Source: Elysia marginata (lineage: Eukaryota > Mollusca > Gastropoda > Plakobranchidae). From it: a stretch of DNA of 46,093 bases. A program made the translations under genes and the position numbers. A model generated the notes under the pieces. It ran no database searches. It saw nothing but the letters and a program-made list of their open reading frames with translations, and was not told the origin of the DNA. The stretch covers positions 22,031 to 68,123 of the forward strand of contig BMAT01001243.1 in assembly GCA_019649035.1 (NCBI GenBank), written 5' to 3'. How positions within the stretch are numbered: the first letter of the stretch is position 1; the number at the start of each line of letters is the position of its first letter. Of the stretch, positions 23,643 through 34,928 are shown piece after piece.

Positions 23643-24562
23643 TCCTTCCAGCCATTTTCGAGAGGAGGGGGAGGGGATAATGACTAAACTGGTAAACAGA
23701 AATCAAGCTAAGAGACAGGAAGTTGGGTTAAAGACAGAAGAGAGAGGAAGGAAAACAAAAAGAGGTAGTCCAACGAAGGATAGAAAAAACTGTAAAAGAC
23801 AAAAGAAAAGTAACTGGGTTAAAGAATGGAGAGATAGAAAGCCGAAAGCGCTAAAGAAATTGTGAAGTAGTAAATGACAGCGAATGAAAGACAGACATAC
23901 AGACACAGAGGCCTACAGAGAGACATAGAAAGGCGTAGACAGGTAGTAAAACAGATAGACAGTGACATAGAGAAAGGGAGAGAATGGGGGAGGGGGATGC
24001 AAGAGAGAGGAAGGAGGTTATGTGCAATAATCTTTCGATATAAACACCTGCTACAAATGCAAATGAAGTAAACAAAATGGAAAAAAAAAACTAATGTGAC
24101 AAGAAGACAAGGAAAGAGTGTGAAAGAGATACCGAAATAGACATAGGGAGAGAGATAGGAGACAATGAAAGAAAGAGTAACAGGCATACATTCAAATAGA
24201 CAGCGAAATAAAGAGAATAGATCGACAACTAAGGGGGAGAATATCATTAAGGAAATATCTCTCTATGCACAAGAAAATGAAAAGGCGTTATGATAAAAAA
24301 TTTAGCTTTAAAGCTAGATAGGAGAGCAAGATAGAAAAAACAGTTTGCGAGAGACCGACAGACAAACAGACAGATACAGGCATAGAAGGCCTAGCAGATA
24401 GACAGATATTAACAGAGAGGGATGAGAAAGAGACAGAGAGAATTTGCGAGATAGTAAGAGATGGGGAGAGAGAGGAGGGGAATTAATATTAAACTCAGTA
24501 CCTTCGGACACTGATAAAATCTATAGTGCCAAAGATAGAACAATAATAATCGTAAGAGCGAC
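23643..24562. repeat. Purine-rich duplicated block, copy 1 (modules X and T)
   Basis: From TCCTTCCAGCCATTTTCGAG to GTAAG at 24562 this block matches 26047-26975 along its whole length, by eye at roughly 85%. Shared segments include TAATGACTAAACTGGTAAAC and CGAAAGCGCTAAAGAAATTG. The last part (module T, from ATATTAAACTCAGTACC at about 24487) also occurs at 25114-25195. The plus strand is rich in GAGA, GACA and AGACAGACAGAT; the opposite-strand Ser/Leu/Cys-rich frames are composition artefacts, not proteins. Confidence 0.85.
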
Positions 24563-24690
24563 ATGAAAGACTGATATATAGATGGAAAGAGAGAAAGAGA
24601 GATATAGATAGATAGATAGAGAGAGAGAGACACATAGACACAGAGATAGACAGACAGAGAGAGAGAGAGAGGGACAGAGAATGCGCGGAA
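24563..24690. repeat. GATA and GA microsatellite core, copy 1
   Basis: GATA and GA repeats joining module T on the left to module R on the right. Confidence 0.85.
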
Positions 24691-24865
24691 GTGTCTTTGT
24701 TTTACTTGATTCTGAGGGCCACGTTGATTTACCCTTTGTTTTTGTTTAAGCGAAAATGGATAAATTTTTCGTTTTCAATTAGTATTTTTTTCATTAATAT
24801 CTTCATAATATGCACACTTCTTTTGCTCATGCAAGAAACACTCTAAGGACTATGATTTGAATACA
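24691..24865. repeat. Module R, copy 1
   Basis: From GTGTCTTTGTTTTACTTGAT to CTATGATTTGAAT this is nearly the same as 25562-25736, with shared GATTCT.AGGGCCACGTTG and ATATGCACACTTCTTTTGCT. Each copy follows a GATA/GA core. Confidence 0.88.
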
Positions 24866-25113
24866 CTTTTAAAAAAAAAAATATGTTCCATCAATCGTCA
24901 TTACCGTATTCTTCAAGTTTCTTTTTTTTTTAAAGGCAATTATTACAATCTGTTAGCTAAACAAAATGTAAATTGCAAAAAAATTGTAACGAACTTCCTT
25001 TTTTTCTCTTTTCAAGCAGGTAGCCATAATCACACCACCCATTTATTCTGTAAATAGTTGGACTCTACAGTATAGCAAAAAGAATTGAAGGTCAATAGAC
25101 GATTGAGGAGACG
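24866..25113. other. Spacer between modules, no gene seen
   Basis: AT-rich. Contains a T-rich tract and TTTCAAGCAG near 25010 that would do as a splice acceptor, but no following coding signal. Confidence 0.35.
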
Positions 25114-25435
25114 GGAGGATGGGGATTAAATATTAAACTCAGTACCTCCGGACACCGATAAGAATTATTTTGCAAAAAAAAAGTGAAGAAAAATAAGCGT
25201 AAGTTTTAGAAAGAAAAACGCTATCTAGCTAGCTGTTTCAAGTGTTTCAAGTGTTCCAATCGTTGATAGTTTATGATAAAACAGCGAAGTTCCTATTTCA
25301 TTTTATTTTAATATAATACCTAACCCAAATATGTATAAACTTTTTTGCAGTTTACTCAATTGTGACTATTATCTATATGCCATTATTAAGCTTAGACGAG
25401 TGAAAACTGTACAAAAGCTATTGCAAAAATAAGAG

Positions 25436-25436
<1 letters not shown>
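25114..25436. repeat. Modules T and L of the modular repeat
   Basis: Module T (25114-25195, ATATTAAACTCAGTACCTCC and GGACACCGATAAGAATTATT) matches the ends of both large blocks. Module L (25196-25436, from AAGTTTTAGAAAGAAAAACG through CTATCTAGCTAGCTG to TTGCAAAAATAAGAG) recurs in inverted orientation at 32372-32613 with only a few differences by eye. The high identity implies recent movement or duplication. Confidence 0.9.
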
Positions 25437-25517
<81 letters not shown>

Positions 25518-25520
25518 AGA
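25437..25520. repeat. GATA then GA microsatellite core, copy 2
   Basis: Ten GATA units (25437-25476) followed by a GA run. It separates module L from module R. Confidence 0.95.
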
Positions 25521-25561
25521 GCGAAGGGAAGAGATGGAGAAAAAGTGTCTAGTGGAGAGCG

Positions 25562-25736
25562 CGTGTTCTTTGTTTTACTTGATTCTAAGGGCCACGTTGC
25601 TTAACCTTTTGTTTTTGTTTAAGCCAAAGTGGATCTTTTTTTGTTTTCAATTAGTATTTTATTCATTAGTTTCTTTATAATATGCACACTTCTTTTGCTC
25701 ATGCATGAAACACTCTAAGAACTATGATTTGAAAAC
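25562..25736. repeat. Module R, copy 2
   Basis: Matches 24691-24865 over its whole length (175 bp). The sequences beyond 25736 and 24865 are unrelated, which sets the module's right boundary. Confidence 0.88.
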
Positions 25737-26046
25737 TTTAAAAATATGCTGAAAACATAATAACGGAAAGCTTTCTGTCCGCATATTCAAAGGGAGAGAA
25801 TTTTGAGAACATACTTAGTCCCTTAGACGAAACACTCGCTTATATTCAGTTTCTGTAAGTTTATTCTCTATCTTCAATACTACAGACACTATTTAAAATC
25901 AAAGAATTTTTTAAATCTAAATAAACACATACGGCACTTAAGAAATTTTTTCGAGTCCCTTGAGAGAAGCTAATTTTACTAAGAAAAACTTAAAAAGCAA
26001 ACGACGACTTTTCTGATACTAAGAGATACATGACATCCATTTCGGT
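25737..26046. other. AT-rich spacer, no gene seen
   Basis: No structure noticed. Confidence 0.4.
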
Positions 26047-26975
26047 GTCGTTCCAGCCATCTTCGAGGGAAGGGGGTGGGGATAATGACTAAACTGGTAA
26101 ACAGAAATTAAACTAAGAGACAGGGAGTTGGGGTTTAAAGAGGAGGAGAGAGGAAGAAAACCAAAAGAAGTAGTCTAACAAAGCACAGAAAAAAAAACTG
26201 AAAGACATGAAAAAAGTAACTGGGATAAACAATGTAGAGAAAGAAAGCCGAAAGCGCTAAAGAAATTGTAAAGTAGTAAATGACATGAGTGAAAGACAGA
26301 AAGACACAGAGGCATACAGAGAGACAAAGACAGGCGTAGACAGGTAGAAAAACAGATAGACAATGACAGAGAGAGAAAGGGAGAGAATGAGGGGGGTGCT
26401 AGAGAGACGAAGGAGGTTAAGTACAAATATCTGTCGATATAAACAGCTGCTACAATTGAAATAAACAAAATGGAAAAAAAATAGTGTGACAAGACAATCA
26501 AAGAGATAGCGTAAAAGGGAGACCGAAACAAAGAAAGTTAAGGAGAGAGACAGGAGAAAAAAAGAGAGAGTAACAGACATACAAGCAAAAAGACAAAGAG
26601 AAAGGAGACTGAGTAAAATAGAGAGATAGATAGACAACTAAAGGGGCTGTCATTACGCAAATCTCTCTTTATGCACACACTAAAGAAATAGCGTAATGAT
26701 AAGAAACTTAGCTTAAAAACTAGATAGGAGAGAAAGATAAAAATAAAAAGAGCGCGAGAGAGAGAGACAGACAGGCAAACAGACAGATACAAGCATAGAA
26801 GGGCTAGCACATAGACAGATATTAACAGAGGGGGTTGAGAGAGAGACAGAGAGAAAGCGCGAGATAGTAACAGAAGGGGAGAGAGAGGAGCGGGATCAAA
26901 TATTAAACTCAGTAGCCTACCTCCGGACACCGATAAGAATTATTTTCCAAAAGACAGAACGAAAATAAGCGTAAG
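26047..26975. repeat. Purine-rich duplicated block, copy 2 (modules X and T)
   Basis: Starts at TCGTTCCAGCCATCTTCGAG and follows 23643-24562 to the same GCGTAAG end, where it runs into a G-run and an assembly gap. The long minus-strand frames rich in Ser/Leu/Cys are artefacts of the GA-rich strand. Confidence 0.85.
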
Positions 26976-27038
26976 GGGGGGGGGGGGGGGNNNNNNNNNN
27001 NNNNNNNNNNNNNNNNNNNNNNNNNNNNNNNNNNNNNN
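26976..27038. other. Poly-G run and assembly gap (48 N)
   Basis: A G-run from 26976 leads into unresolved bases 26991-27038, so the module that should follow T in this copy may be missing from the assembly. Confidence 0.97.
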
Positions 27039-27893
27039 TTTGAGACTGAAATTGAAAAGTCAGAGAAAGGCCTACTTTGATTTTTTTCCTTGAAAAAGTT
27101 TAATGGTCTCGACGCATATTCCACATAAACGCAAAAGCAATGTATACATTAAATTATCTGAGAAGACAGCGTGGTCCTTGTTATGTTTTGTTTTAAATAA
27201 TGCCCGTCTGTAAGAATTTACATTGATTGTGCACAGGAACGGAGTATGTCGGTAGGTTGTAAAGGCTTTAAGGCCTTTAAGCTTACCATCGTAGAATGAT
27301 AGATCTAGCCTTGAGACTAACCTTTCTGATAATCACTTGATCAAGGCCGTTCCGTGAATGAAGTCAACACAATTATTAAAGCAGAGCTGACAGCATTGCG
27401 CAACCCATTAGGGCCACCCATTGACAGAAATTGAGAGAATAATTAACACAGAATATACAGGTGCGGTTTGTCGTATCTCTTTAACGTGGTGCTGGTGTCA
27501 TAATTATACCGATACTCAAAAAGTGCCTACCGGTACTTGATGCAATGCATATAATAGCACAAGATATGCGATGACCACTCAGTGGACATCTGAGCACTAC
27601 TGCGGGTGCAAGCCGCGCCGTCGCGGACCCAAGCCCAAAACTAACGCTGCCGCGGAACACCGCGGATCCGCGGAAAACTTTCCACCTTTTAATATTGATG
27701 ATTAAACTGCATCATACATATCGTTGAGCTTGAAAAGGAAAAGAACTGAATTGTCATAGAAAAAGATGCAATGCGCATGAAACTGGAGAAGCGCACTGAC
27801 TGTAAAGTAAATAAAAACTGAGAGGGAATAAGTGGGAAGAGACCAGAGTAGATCTAAACAAGGAGGCAGAATTCACAACACTTAGAGAATACC
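27039..27893. other. Spacer with a CpG-dense palindromic pocket
   Basis: No gene seen. At 27600-27675 the base composition turns sharply GC-rich, with three CCGCGG sites and the perfect 14-bp palindrome CCGCGGATCCGCGG at 27660-27673. No frame with recognisable protein. Confidence 0.5.
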
Positions 27894-27940
<47 letters not shown>

Positions 27941-28265
27941 ATAATAGTATTAGTAGTAGTAGTAGCAGTAAAACTGTTGTATTAGTAGTAGTATTAGTAA
28001 TAGTAGTAGTAGTAGTAGTATGGTTAGTAGCATCAGCAGCCCAAACAGCAGCATTTGTAATAGTAATGAGGGTAGTAGGAGTAGAAGTTTTAGTAATATC
28101 TGGTAGGCACATTCAAAGTTACTGACACGGTCAGAGTTTATAGTTTTTTGCATTGCACTCTTCGACTTTCTGTTCTTTGCGTGTGTATCGTTTCCCTAGT
28201 AGTAGAAATAGTAGTAGAAGTCCTAGCAGTAGTTGCAGTAGTAGTAGCAGCAGCAACAGCAGTAA
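27894..28265. repeat. Two GTA/GCA-triplet arrays
   Basis: GTA triplets at 27894-28020 decay to about 28090. A second GTA/GCA set lies at 28195-28265 after about 100 bp of unique sequence. Confidence 0.9.
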
Positions 28266-29329
28266 CATAGGTCATCATGTTACTAGCAAATTTTCTGCCC
28301 TTTTTACACTATCTCTTTGTATTTTCCTTCCTCTCTTTTGCTCGTTTAGTTGTATATTTATATAATTATACATTTGTGAATATTGATGTGAAGAAAAAAA
28401 AAAAAGTATCACAAAACAGCTAAAATAGGAATTCGTGTAATATGTGTGGAGGTGTCCGGCAGAAATCTGCTGATATGTTTAAATCAATGTATGTAGGCCT
28501 ACAGATAGATTAAATTTCTCTTCATTTATACCTGCTTATATCAGCAAGACTGGTTGCCGTTTTTGTCTTTCTCTGTATGTAAACTTTTATTACAATTAAG
28601 ATTACAAGTTAAAAAAAAACAACAACCATGATTTCAATTTTTTTCTACTGTTACTTCTATCAACATTCTATTAATAATAACTATTATTAACAACACTCAT
28701 TGTTACTATAACTTTTGTTATTTGTTACACTTCATGTATTGGTATTATTATGGCTATTATTACTGCTACTGTTACCGCAAAAATTGCTGATATTGTCCCC
28801 ATTATCTTATCATTATAGCTTGTGATATTATTCTGTTAATATAGATAGTGTTAACAATACAACACTGATTCTCATTACTACGATAACTCAGAATGGCTAT
28901 TACAGTCTTTTTAGTTTCAATACTGAATGTATATAAATTCACTACTATATATTTTATTATCATGTACTTTTATAATTTACTAATATTTAAGATGTAGCAA
29001 TTATCAAATATAACCACTACGTACAAGTGCTTTTTGTTCAAACCGAGCCCATGCAAATGGACGAAGAAAGGGTTAAACCTTGTTTAGTAAACTAGTTAAC
29101 ACCCCACTTGGACACTTATGTATAACAAGCCACTGCCTTCTTGAGGGCCCCTGTAATTTCTATTTTTGTTTACGGCAGTAAAGAAAAAGGAAAAAAAAGC
29201 TGCAATTACACTGTTTTATAAGCGTGTTGTAATGAGTATTAATATATTATAGTGTTACTATTACAATTTGGGATTAGTATTAGTTTAATATCACAGCACC
29301 AATAGTATAATTATTATCAGTAGTAGTAT
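28266..29329. other. AT-rich spacer, no gene seen
   Basis: Contains scattered ATT/ATA triplets (28660-28860) and one exact TAGGCCTA at 28494-28501. No coding signal. Confidence 0.4.
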
Positions 29330-29770
29330 TGCTGGCTTTTAAACTATTATTAATATCATTATTATTATTATTATTATTTCTTATTGTTGTTATTATTATT
29401 TTCATCATTATTATTATTAAACATAATTTTTACCATTTTTAATAATATAAATATTGTGACTGATTCGTTCGGTATCAGTGTTTTTCCTCAGTTGACGCTC
29501 ACTTCATCATTATGAATATTGATATTTTTTTGACTGTACAAATTTCCTGTTATAGGCAGATCATTATGTTTTCAACAACGTAAAACTACAATTATTTGCT
29601 GACATATGAATGTTATCCCTATTATTGCTAACTTTATAATTATTGCTGTTATTATTTCTATTATTATTATTAGTATTATTGTTATTATTTTTATTACTAC
29701 TACTATCAATAATGTTATCACTATCAACACTTTCATCATCATCATCTTTACCATCATCAATACAAGAGAT
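29330..29770. repeat. ATT/ATC-triplet arrays
   Basis: Two interrupted ATT-type arrays, at about 29340-29430 and 29610-29765, with unique sequence between. The Ile/Asn/Leu-rich frames are artefacts. Confidence 0.85.
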
Positions 29771-31705
29771 CATGAGCACCACTTTATTATTACAAATGTA
29801 TTTTAAAAAAATCTTTAACATACAGATAGCGTTTCTATTGCATAAATTACAACTACATGTATATATATCTATGTGTTATATCAATCACTTTTGCTGGTAT
29901 GGCAATAACTTTTTTTTGGCCGATCTTATTTTTCTTTTTTTAATTCTTTCTTCTTTTGTTAGTATTAATCTGTTTGTGTTATACCCTTGAAAAAGAATAT
30001 AAAAACTTATTTTAAAAAAGTTCTGTCTTTATCTCCTCTCTTTCTTTTGTATCCCGATCTTTATTTCTTGTTGTTGTGGTTGTTTTTGTTTTTGTTTTTC
30101 TTTTTCCTGCTCTTGTTTTATTCTTGTTTTTTTATGTTCTTGTTGCTTTTCTTCTTCTATCTGTCGCTCTATGTATTAAGTAACATGTCCATCAATTTTA
30201 TTGAGGCATATTTTGTTTGACCAAGTCCGACATCACGCCTTCTTCATAAAAATCTCGTGCGAGGTAAATTTCTGTGTGTAAGACGTATTAGCTACACCTC
30301 GCTCGAATTTTACCGAGTAACAAAGTAGCTTGGTTTTCATAATTACTTTATCGATCACTTTAAAAGACCAAGAACTGCTTGATTTTGTTCGATCTTTCCA
30401 GGGAGACAAACCGTTTGTCCTTTTTTTCGTGATTTCTCTCTGTTTCTTTCTCTCTATATCTCTCTGTCTTCCTCTCCCTCTCTCTCTCTCTCTTTCCTTC
30501 TCTCTCAACGCGGGCGCGGGCTTTGTTTTTCTGATCATTGTCTCAATATTTTCAAACTCATCATCTTCCTATACTACTTTTCTCTGTTTACAAATTTGTT
30601 GTCTCTTTTTCTTAATTCTAGTGTCCCCCCCCCTCTCTATTTCTCTCACTGTCTAACAATCAACTTCAGCTCTACTGATATCTAGCATACACTACTATGT
30701 CATAGAGGACACTAAGAAGACTTAGCCTTGGAAACCTTGCAGTTCAGCGTTTCATCACGGATTGTTTACGGTCTTGAAGTCGGCGACGTGACACCAGGCC
30801 TTGACGGCCTTTCGTACAGAACATTAAAACATCGTAAAAGTTTCTTGCACTATCCATAAGGGCTTCCGCATGCAAATAGTAGAAAAAAAAAGCAAAACAA
30901 AGAACTATTAGAATTGTATTTCTTCGCTGCTAGAGCGGGGAGTAGGAAGGGGTTAGTGGAAACTTCAACGAATACTTTTAAACATACAGATGCGTCATAA
31001 AACTTTTCTGCTTTGCAGAGGAGTCCAAAAAATATTATTCTTATTAGAATTGTGTTTTGTTCCAGGACTTGGGTAGGATGGGCTTATGGCGGCAAACAAC
31101 GATTACTTCTTGGAGAGCAGAAACGTTTTACGATGTTTACAATACAGCGAGATATTGCTTATAGACAATTGTAAAATAAAGAAAACGAAGTATGACTAGA
31201 ACGATATATTATGCTGCGCGGGACAATTCAAGTCGAGTATCTGCAGTGACCACTTTATGGAAGATACTGCATATTGATTGTCGTCGGCAGTATGCTAGAA
31301 TGCAGGGTGGGTGGGATTTAAGAATTATACGTAAAGGAGCTTTTTCCTTACATGAGCTTTTTATGCCTCTAGTTCATAGATGTGCGGAACATAACTTTAC
31401 TATGCAATTAAATTTTGAACCAACTGTCGAAGCAAAGAAGTGCGTTTTGTTTTTTTTTACCGTCCTAGTATCCATCAATAAAAAAATATCCAGATATCAC
31501 TGACAGATGATTGGACTTATGCCATTCCACAATATATTTGGTAGTCAAACATTTTAAACTTCTTATCCTTCGAAACAAACCTGTTGGATGTAAAATGGTT
31601 CATTACAAATATCCATCTTTTGAAGATATTACAGCCTTTGACAGCACGATGGATGCTTTCGTAGTAAAAATTACTTCTCTTAAAACGAATTAAGAACAAT
31701 TCAAG
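29771..31705. other. Spacer, T-rich then mixed, no gene called
   Basis: A T/C-rich stretch at 29930-30170 and a CT-rich run at about 30430-30510. An ATG-started frame of 103 codons at 31192-31503 has no motif or splice context I can support. Confidence 0.4.
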
Positions 31706-31965
31706 AGGCCGCCTGGCGGAGTGGTTAGCGCGCCGGACTCGAGATCTGGAGGTCGCGGGTTCGATTCCCGACCATGCCATGTTGCAATTGTCGTGGGAAA
31801 CAATTTATCTTAACTTTCCCCAGTCCACCCACCCGTAAAACGGGTACTCAGCTACAGGCTTTAAAAGTATATGTCTGCTGGGGCATTAGTGGCGCTGCTC
31901 TGTGGCGACACAGTTACGCTGAGTAACGAAGACAAATTTCCTGTAAGGGATTAATATATTGTATT
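31706..31965 (+). mobile_element. tRNA-derived SINE, family B, full length
   Basis: The head GCGGAGTGGTTAGCGCGCC and B box GGGTTCGATTCCC (about 31758) are tRNA-like. The body has CAATTTATCTTAACTTTCCC and CCACCCACCCGTAAAACGGG. The tail has GCTCTGTGGCGACACAGTTA and AACGAAGACAAATTTCC, ending in an A/T-rich stretch. The tail matches those of the minus-strand copies at 19747 and 36279. The two ends of the head do not pair as an acceptor stem, so this is not a tRNA gene. Confidence 0.92.
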
Positions 31966-32300
31966 AAAAAAATTAAAAATAAAAAAAAATATGAAGGGAC
32001 ATACAAATAGTGTGATAACGATGAATAAAAAAATTGCGACTGTTCTTTCTCGTTTTTCGAACTTATGTTCGTGGGTTGGGTCGTGCTTGGAGGAGGGTAG
32101 GAAGACTCCTGGAGAGTGTAGACAATCATGTACGTAGATGTCTACATACATGGGCGCTACAACTTTGATCAGACAGTTGGATGACTGGGTTCATCCTACG
32201 TTATGACACAGCTAGATCGGACACTACAGGACATCCCATAAGCTGTTACACTCTCAAAACATGAAGAGTTCGATTGCCTGAGCCATAGACATGTTGATCT

Positions 32301-32301
<1 letters not shown>
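31966..32301. other. Spacer, no gene seen
   Basis: A-rich start (SINE tail), then unique sequence without coding signal. Confidence 0.4.
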
Positions 32302-32353
<52 letters not shown>

Positions 32354-32371
32354 CTATCTATCTATCTATCT
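32302..32371. repeat. CT, TA and CTAT microsatellite cluster
   Basis: CT (about 32302-32332), TA (about 32333-32352) and CTAT (about 32353-32373) runs lie side by side. The CTAT part corresponds, in reverse complement, to the GATA core next to module L. Confidence 0.95.
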
Positions 32372-32613
32372 ATCTGTCTTATTTTTGCAATAGCTTTTGC
32401 GCAGTTTTCACTCGTCTAAGCTTAATAATGGCATATAGATAATAGTCACAATTGAGTAAACTGCAAAAAAGTTTATACATATTTCGGTTAGGTATTATAT
32501 TAAAATAAAATGAAATAGGAACTTCGCTGTTTTATCATAAACTATCAATGATTGGAACACTTGAAACACTTGAAACAGCTAGCTAGATAGCGTTTTTCTT
32601 TCTAAAACTTAGC
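32372..32613 (-). repeat. Inverted copy of module L
   Basis: Reverse complement of 25196-25436, from CTTATTTTTGCAATAGCTTT to CGTTTTTCTTTCTAAAACTT, including the CTAGCTAG centre. Modules T, R and X are absent here, and the module again abuts a GATA-type array. Identity by eye is well above 90%. Confidence 0.93.
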
Positions 32614-33609
32614 ATTTGCATTTTTCAAGAAAATCAATGAAAATCTTTTCTATCTTCCTCTGTGTCTTTGTAAAAAAAACATATGATGTTATGACATATA
32701 TGAACTTCATCTGATTTCAACCCAGGTATATTCATGTTTAAACCGTTAGATACAAAGAATCAAGTAAGAAGGGGTATTTCTGATTTTAACAGAGGTGCCA
32801 ATTGTTAGTTTTGGAAAATCGCTCTCTAATTAAAAGGGGACAAAATTAGGCTTTAAATTCAGTACAGGCCGAAACGTTAGACATGTTTTGTTTCCCTACA
32901 GATAAACGTCCAATGGCCCTGTTATATTTCATTTAATTTTTGTTTTCAAGTACAAAATGACAGATAAAGCGAGCAGAGTTGATAAAATCAAATTTTAAGT
33001 TGTGTCGAGATATAAAAGCCATTGCCTCTGGCTTTTGGAAATGTTAATTAAAGAACAAGAAAGTTAAAAAAATAAGCAGTTTTGGTTTAGATTGACTGGG
33101 GTAGAAACACGTCTTTAAATTAAAGAAAAAAATGGCTGTGTTTAATGGACATGCTTATTACTAAAATTTAACAGAGAAGTTATTAAAAATCTCTGTGTAT
33201 TTTTTATTGAGATTTTCCTCCACAAATATAGCCTTGACATTAAAAAGGTACCTTTCATAATAGTAACAATAAAAAAATGTGTTTCCATTTAAGCTATTTT
33301 TTTTAATGGACATGTGTAACAACCCAAGTCGGATGTCGCGACTTTAACATTACTAATTGTTGATAATATTCAACACTGCGTTTTTATGGTCTTTAGAATA
33401 TTAAAATTTCCAAGAATTTTTACAAAATTCAATAAGAAGACATCAGGCCTTCTTTCACATAGAAAATGGACATTCGATATTGACTTTGAAAAAGAGAAAA
33501 AGAAATTAAATGAACTTTCAAACAGAAGTTTCTCACATGTATATTTCTGACGTCAGACCTTTTTGGACTGATCGCGAGATTTTCCAGCCCAACACTTTTT
33601 GCCCTCACT
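32614..33609. other. AT-rich spacer, no gene seen
   Basis: No coding signal or repeat structure noticed. Confidence 0.4.
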
Positions 33610-33865
33610 TCAACCACCAGTTTGCATTCTTCCCAAGATTATCATGTAAATTTGACTTATCTCCCTTGCAAAGGTGATGACCGCAATGATAAACAAGTTA
33701 TGTCCTTTTTTCCGGTACATATTTAAGACCGACAAAGAGTTGTCCGAATCCAGAGAGCCTGACATCTGACACTCCATCCAGACTGTCGGACAGTCTGTGT
33801 CACCTGTCAGATATCTCTGAGGTGTCTTTACATTCCGCAAACAGGTACAGGTGAAATTGCTGGCT
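33610..33865 (-). CDS. Weak candidate exon, cysteine-bearing
   Basis: After a minus-strand acceptor-like tract (TTCTTAATTTTTTATAG, then TTCATCCTAAG) a frame of about 84 codons is open to TGA at 33610-33612. It reads SNFTCTCLRNVKTPQRYLTG, then DTDCPTVWMECQMSG, an extracellular-looking, cysteine-containing segment. The 3' part contains AAGGGAGATAAGT, a motif I associate with molluscan repeats, so any real exon may end before it. The middle also holds a perfect 19-bp palindrome, which argues for a repeat origin instead. I recognise no family. Confidence 0.22.
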
Positions 33866-33990
33866 TAGGATGAACTATAAAAAATTAAGAAAAGGATGAA
33901 TGTTGGAGTAAAGGGGTGTATTAAAGGAGAGAAAACGATAGAAAGATATGCATGATATTGTTACAAGAAATAGGGGGGGGGATAGAGGGG

Positions 33991-34474
33991 AAATGAGAGA
34001 GAAAGAAAGAGAGATAGAAAGAAAGAGAGAGCACAGGGACAGAGACAGAGAGAGAGCACACAGAGAAGCAGAGAGACAAACAGATAGAGAGAGAGCACAC
34101 AGAGAGGCAGAGAGACAAACAGATAGGGAGAGACCACACATAGAGACAAACAGATAGAGACAGAGACAGCACACAGATAGAGAGAGAAAAACAGATAGAG
34201 AGAGAGCACGCAGCGAGATAGAGACAAACAGAGACAGAGAGATAGAGACAAACAGAGACAGAGAGATAGAGACAAACAGATAGAGAGAGACAGCACACAG
34301 AAAGACAGATTGACAAACAGATAGAGACAGGGAGAGAGTACACAGAGAGATAAACAGATAGTGATAGTGACAGAGCAGGAGAGAACAAAAAGAGGCAGAG
34401 AGACAAACAGATAGAGACAGAGAGGGACAGCATATAGAGAGTGACAGAGACAGAGAGAGAACGAGAGAGAAGAA
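33991..34474. repeat. GA-rich minisatellite
   Basis: Irregular repeats built on GAGAGAGCACACAGAGA, GAGACAAACAGATAGAGA and GACAGAGA. The composition resembles the X blocks at 23643 and 26047 but I see no collinear match. The Ser/Leu/Cys-rich minus-strand frames are artefacts. Confidence 0.88.
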
Positions 34475-34618
34475 GTTTAATTAATACAATTCAATGTATT
34501 CTTATCAACTACTTCCCTTTCATTATTGAATATCAAAAGGTCGAAGATTTGTCATTGTAATTTAAACATTTTTGATGCAAAACAAAAGCAGCGCCAACAA
34601 CATCAATAATGACAGTCA

Positions 34619-34800
34619 GCTCCACTACTACTACTACTACTACTACTTCTACTACTACTACAACTACTACTACTACGCCTAATAATAATAATACAACAAC
34701 AACTACTACTACTACTACTAATTCTAGTAAAACTGCTGCTACTACCATTTGTACTACTATTATTACTTTTTACTATCACCGCTGCTGCTACTACATGTAG
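34619..34800. repeat. CTA-triplet microsatellite
   Basis: Interrupted CTA/ACT triplets with a few AAT triplets in the centre. The opposite-strand poly-Val and same-strand poly-Thr frames are artefacts. Confidence 0.92.
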
Positions 34801-34928
34801 TTTTTGCCCCCGCTACTTCATCAACAACTACTACCACCAACAGACCACCACTACAACACTGTAATTGTCCAGGCATTCCACTGAGTGTGAACAGGTATTT
34901 AGTCTGGTCACTCTTAGTTTTGCTACAG

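Noticed and set aside
23703..26930. Ser/Leu/Cys-rich minus-strand frames of up to 142 codons
   Set aside because: They are the complement of GA/GACA-rich repeats in the duplicated X blocks and have no independent coding evidence.
31192..31503. ATG-started frame of 103 codons
   Set aside because: No motif, no splice or polyadenylation context, and base composition like the surroundings.
33875..34433. Cys/Leu/Ser-rich membrane-like protein on the minus strand
   Set aside because: Complement of a GA/CACA-rich minisatellite.
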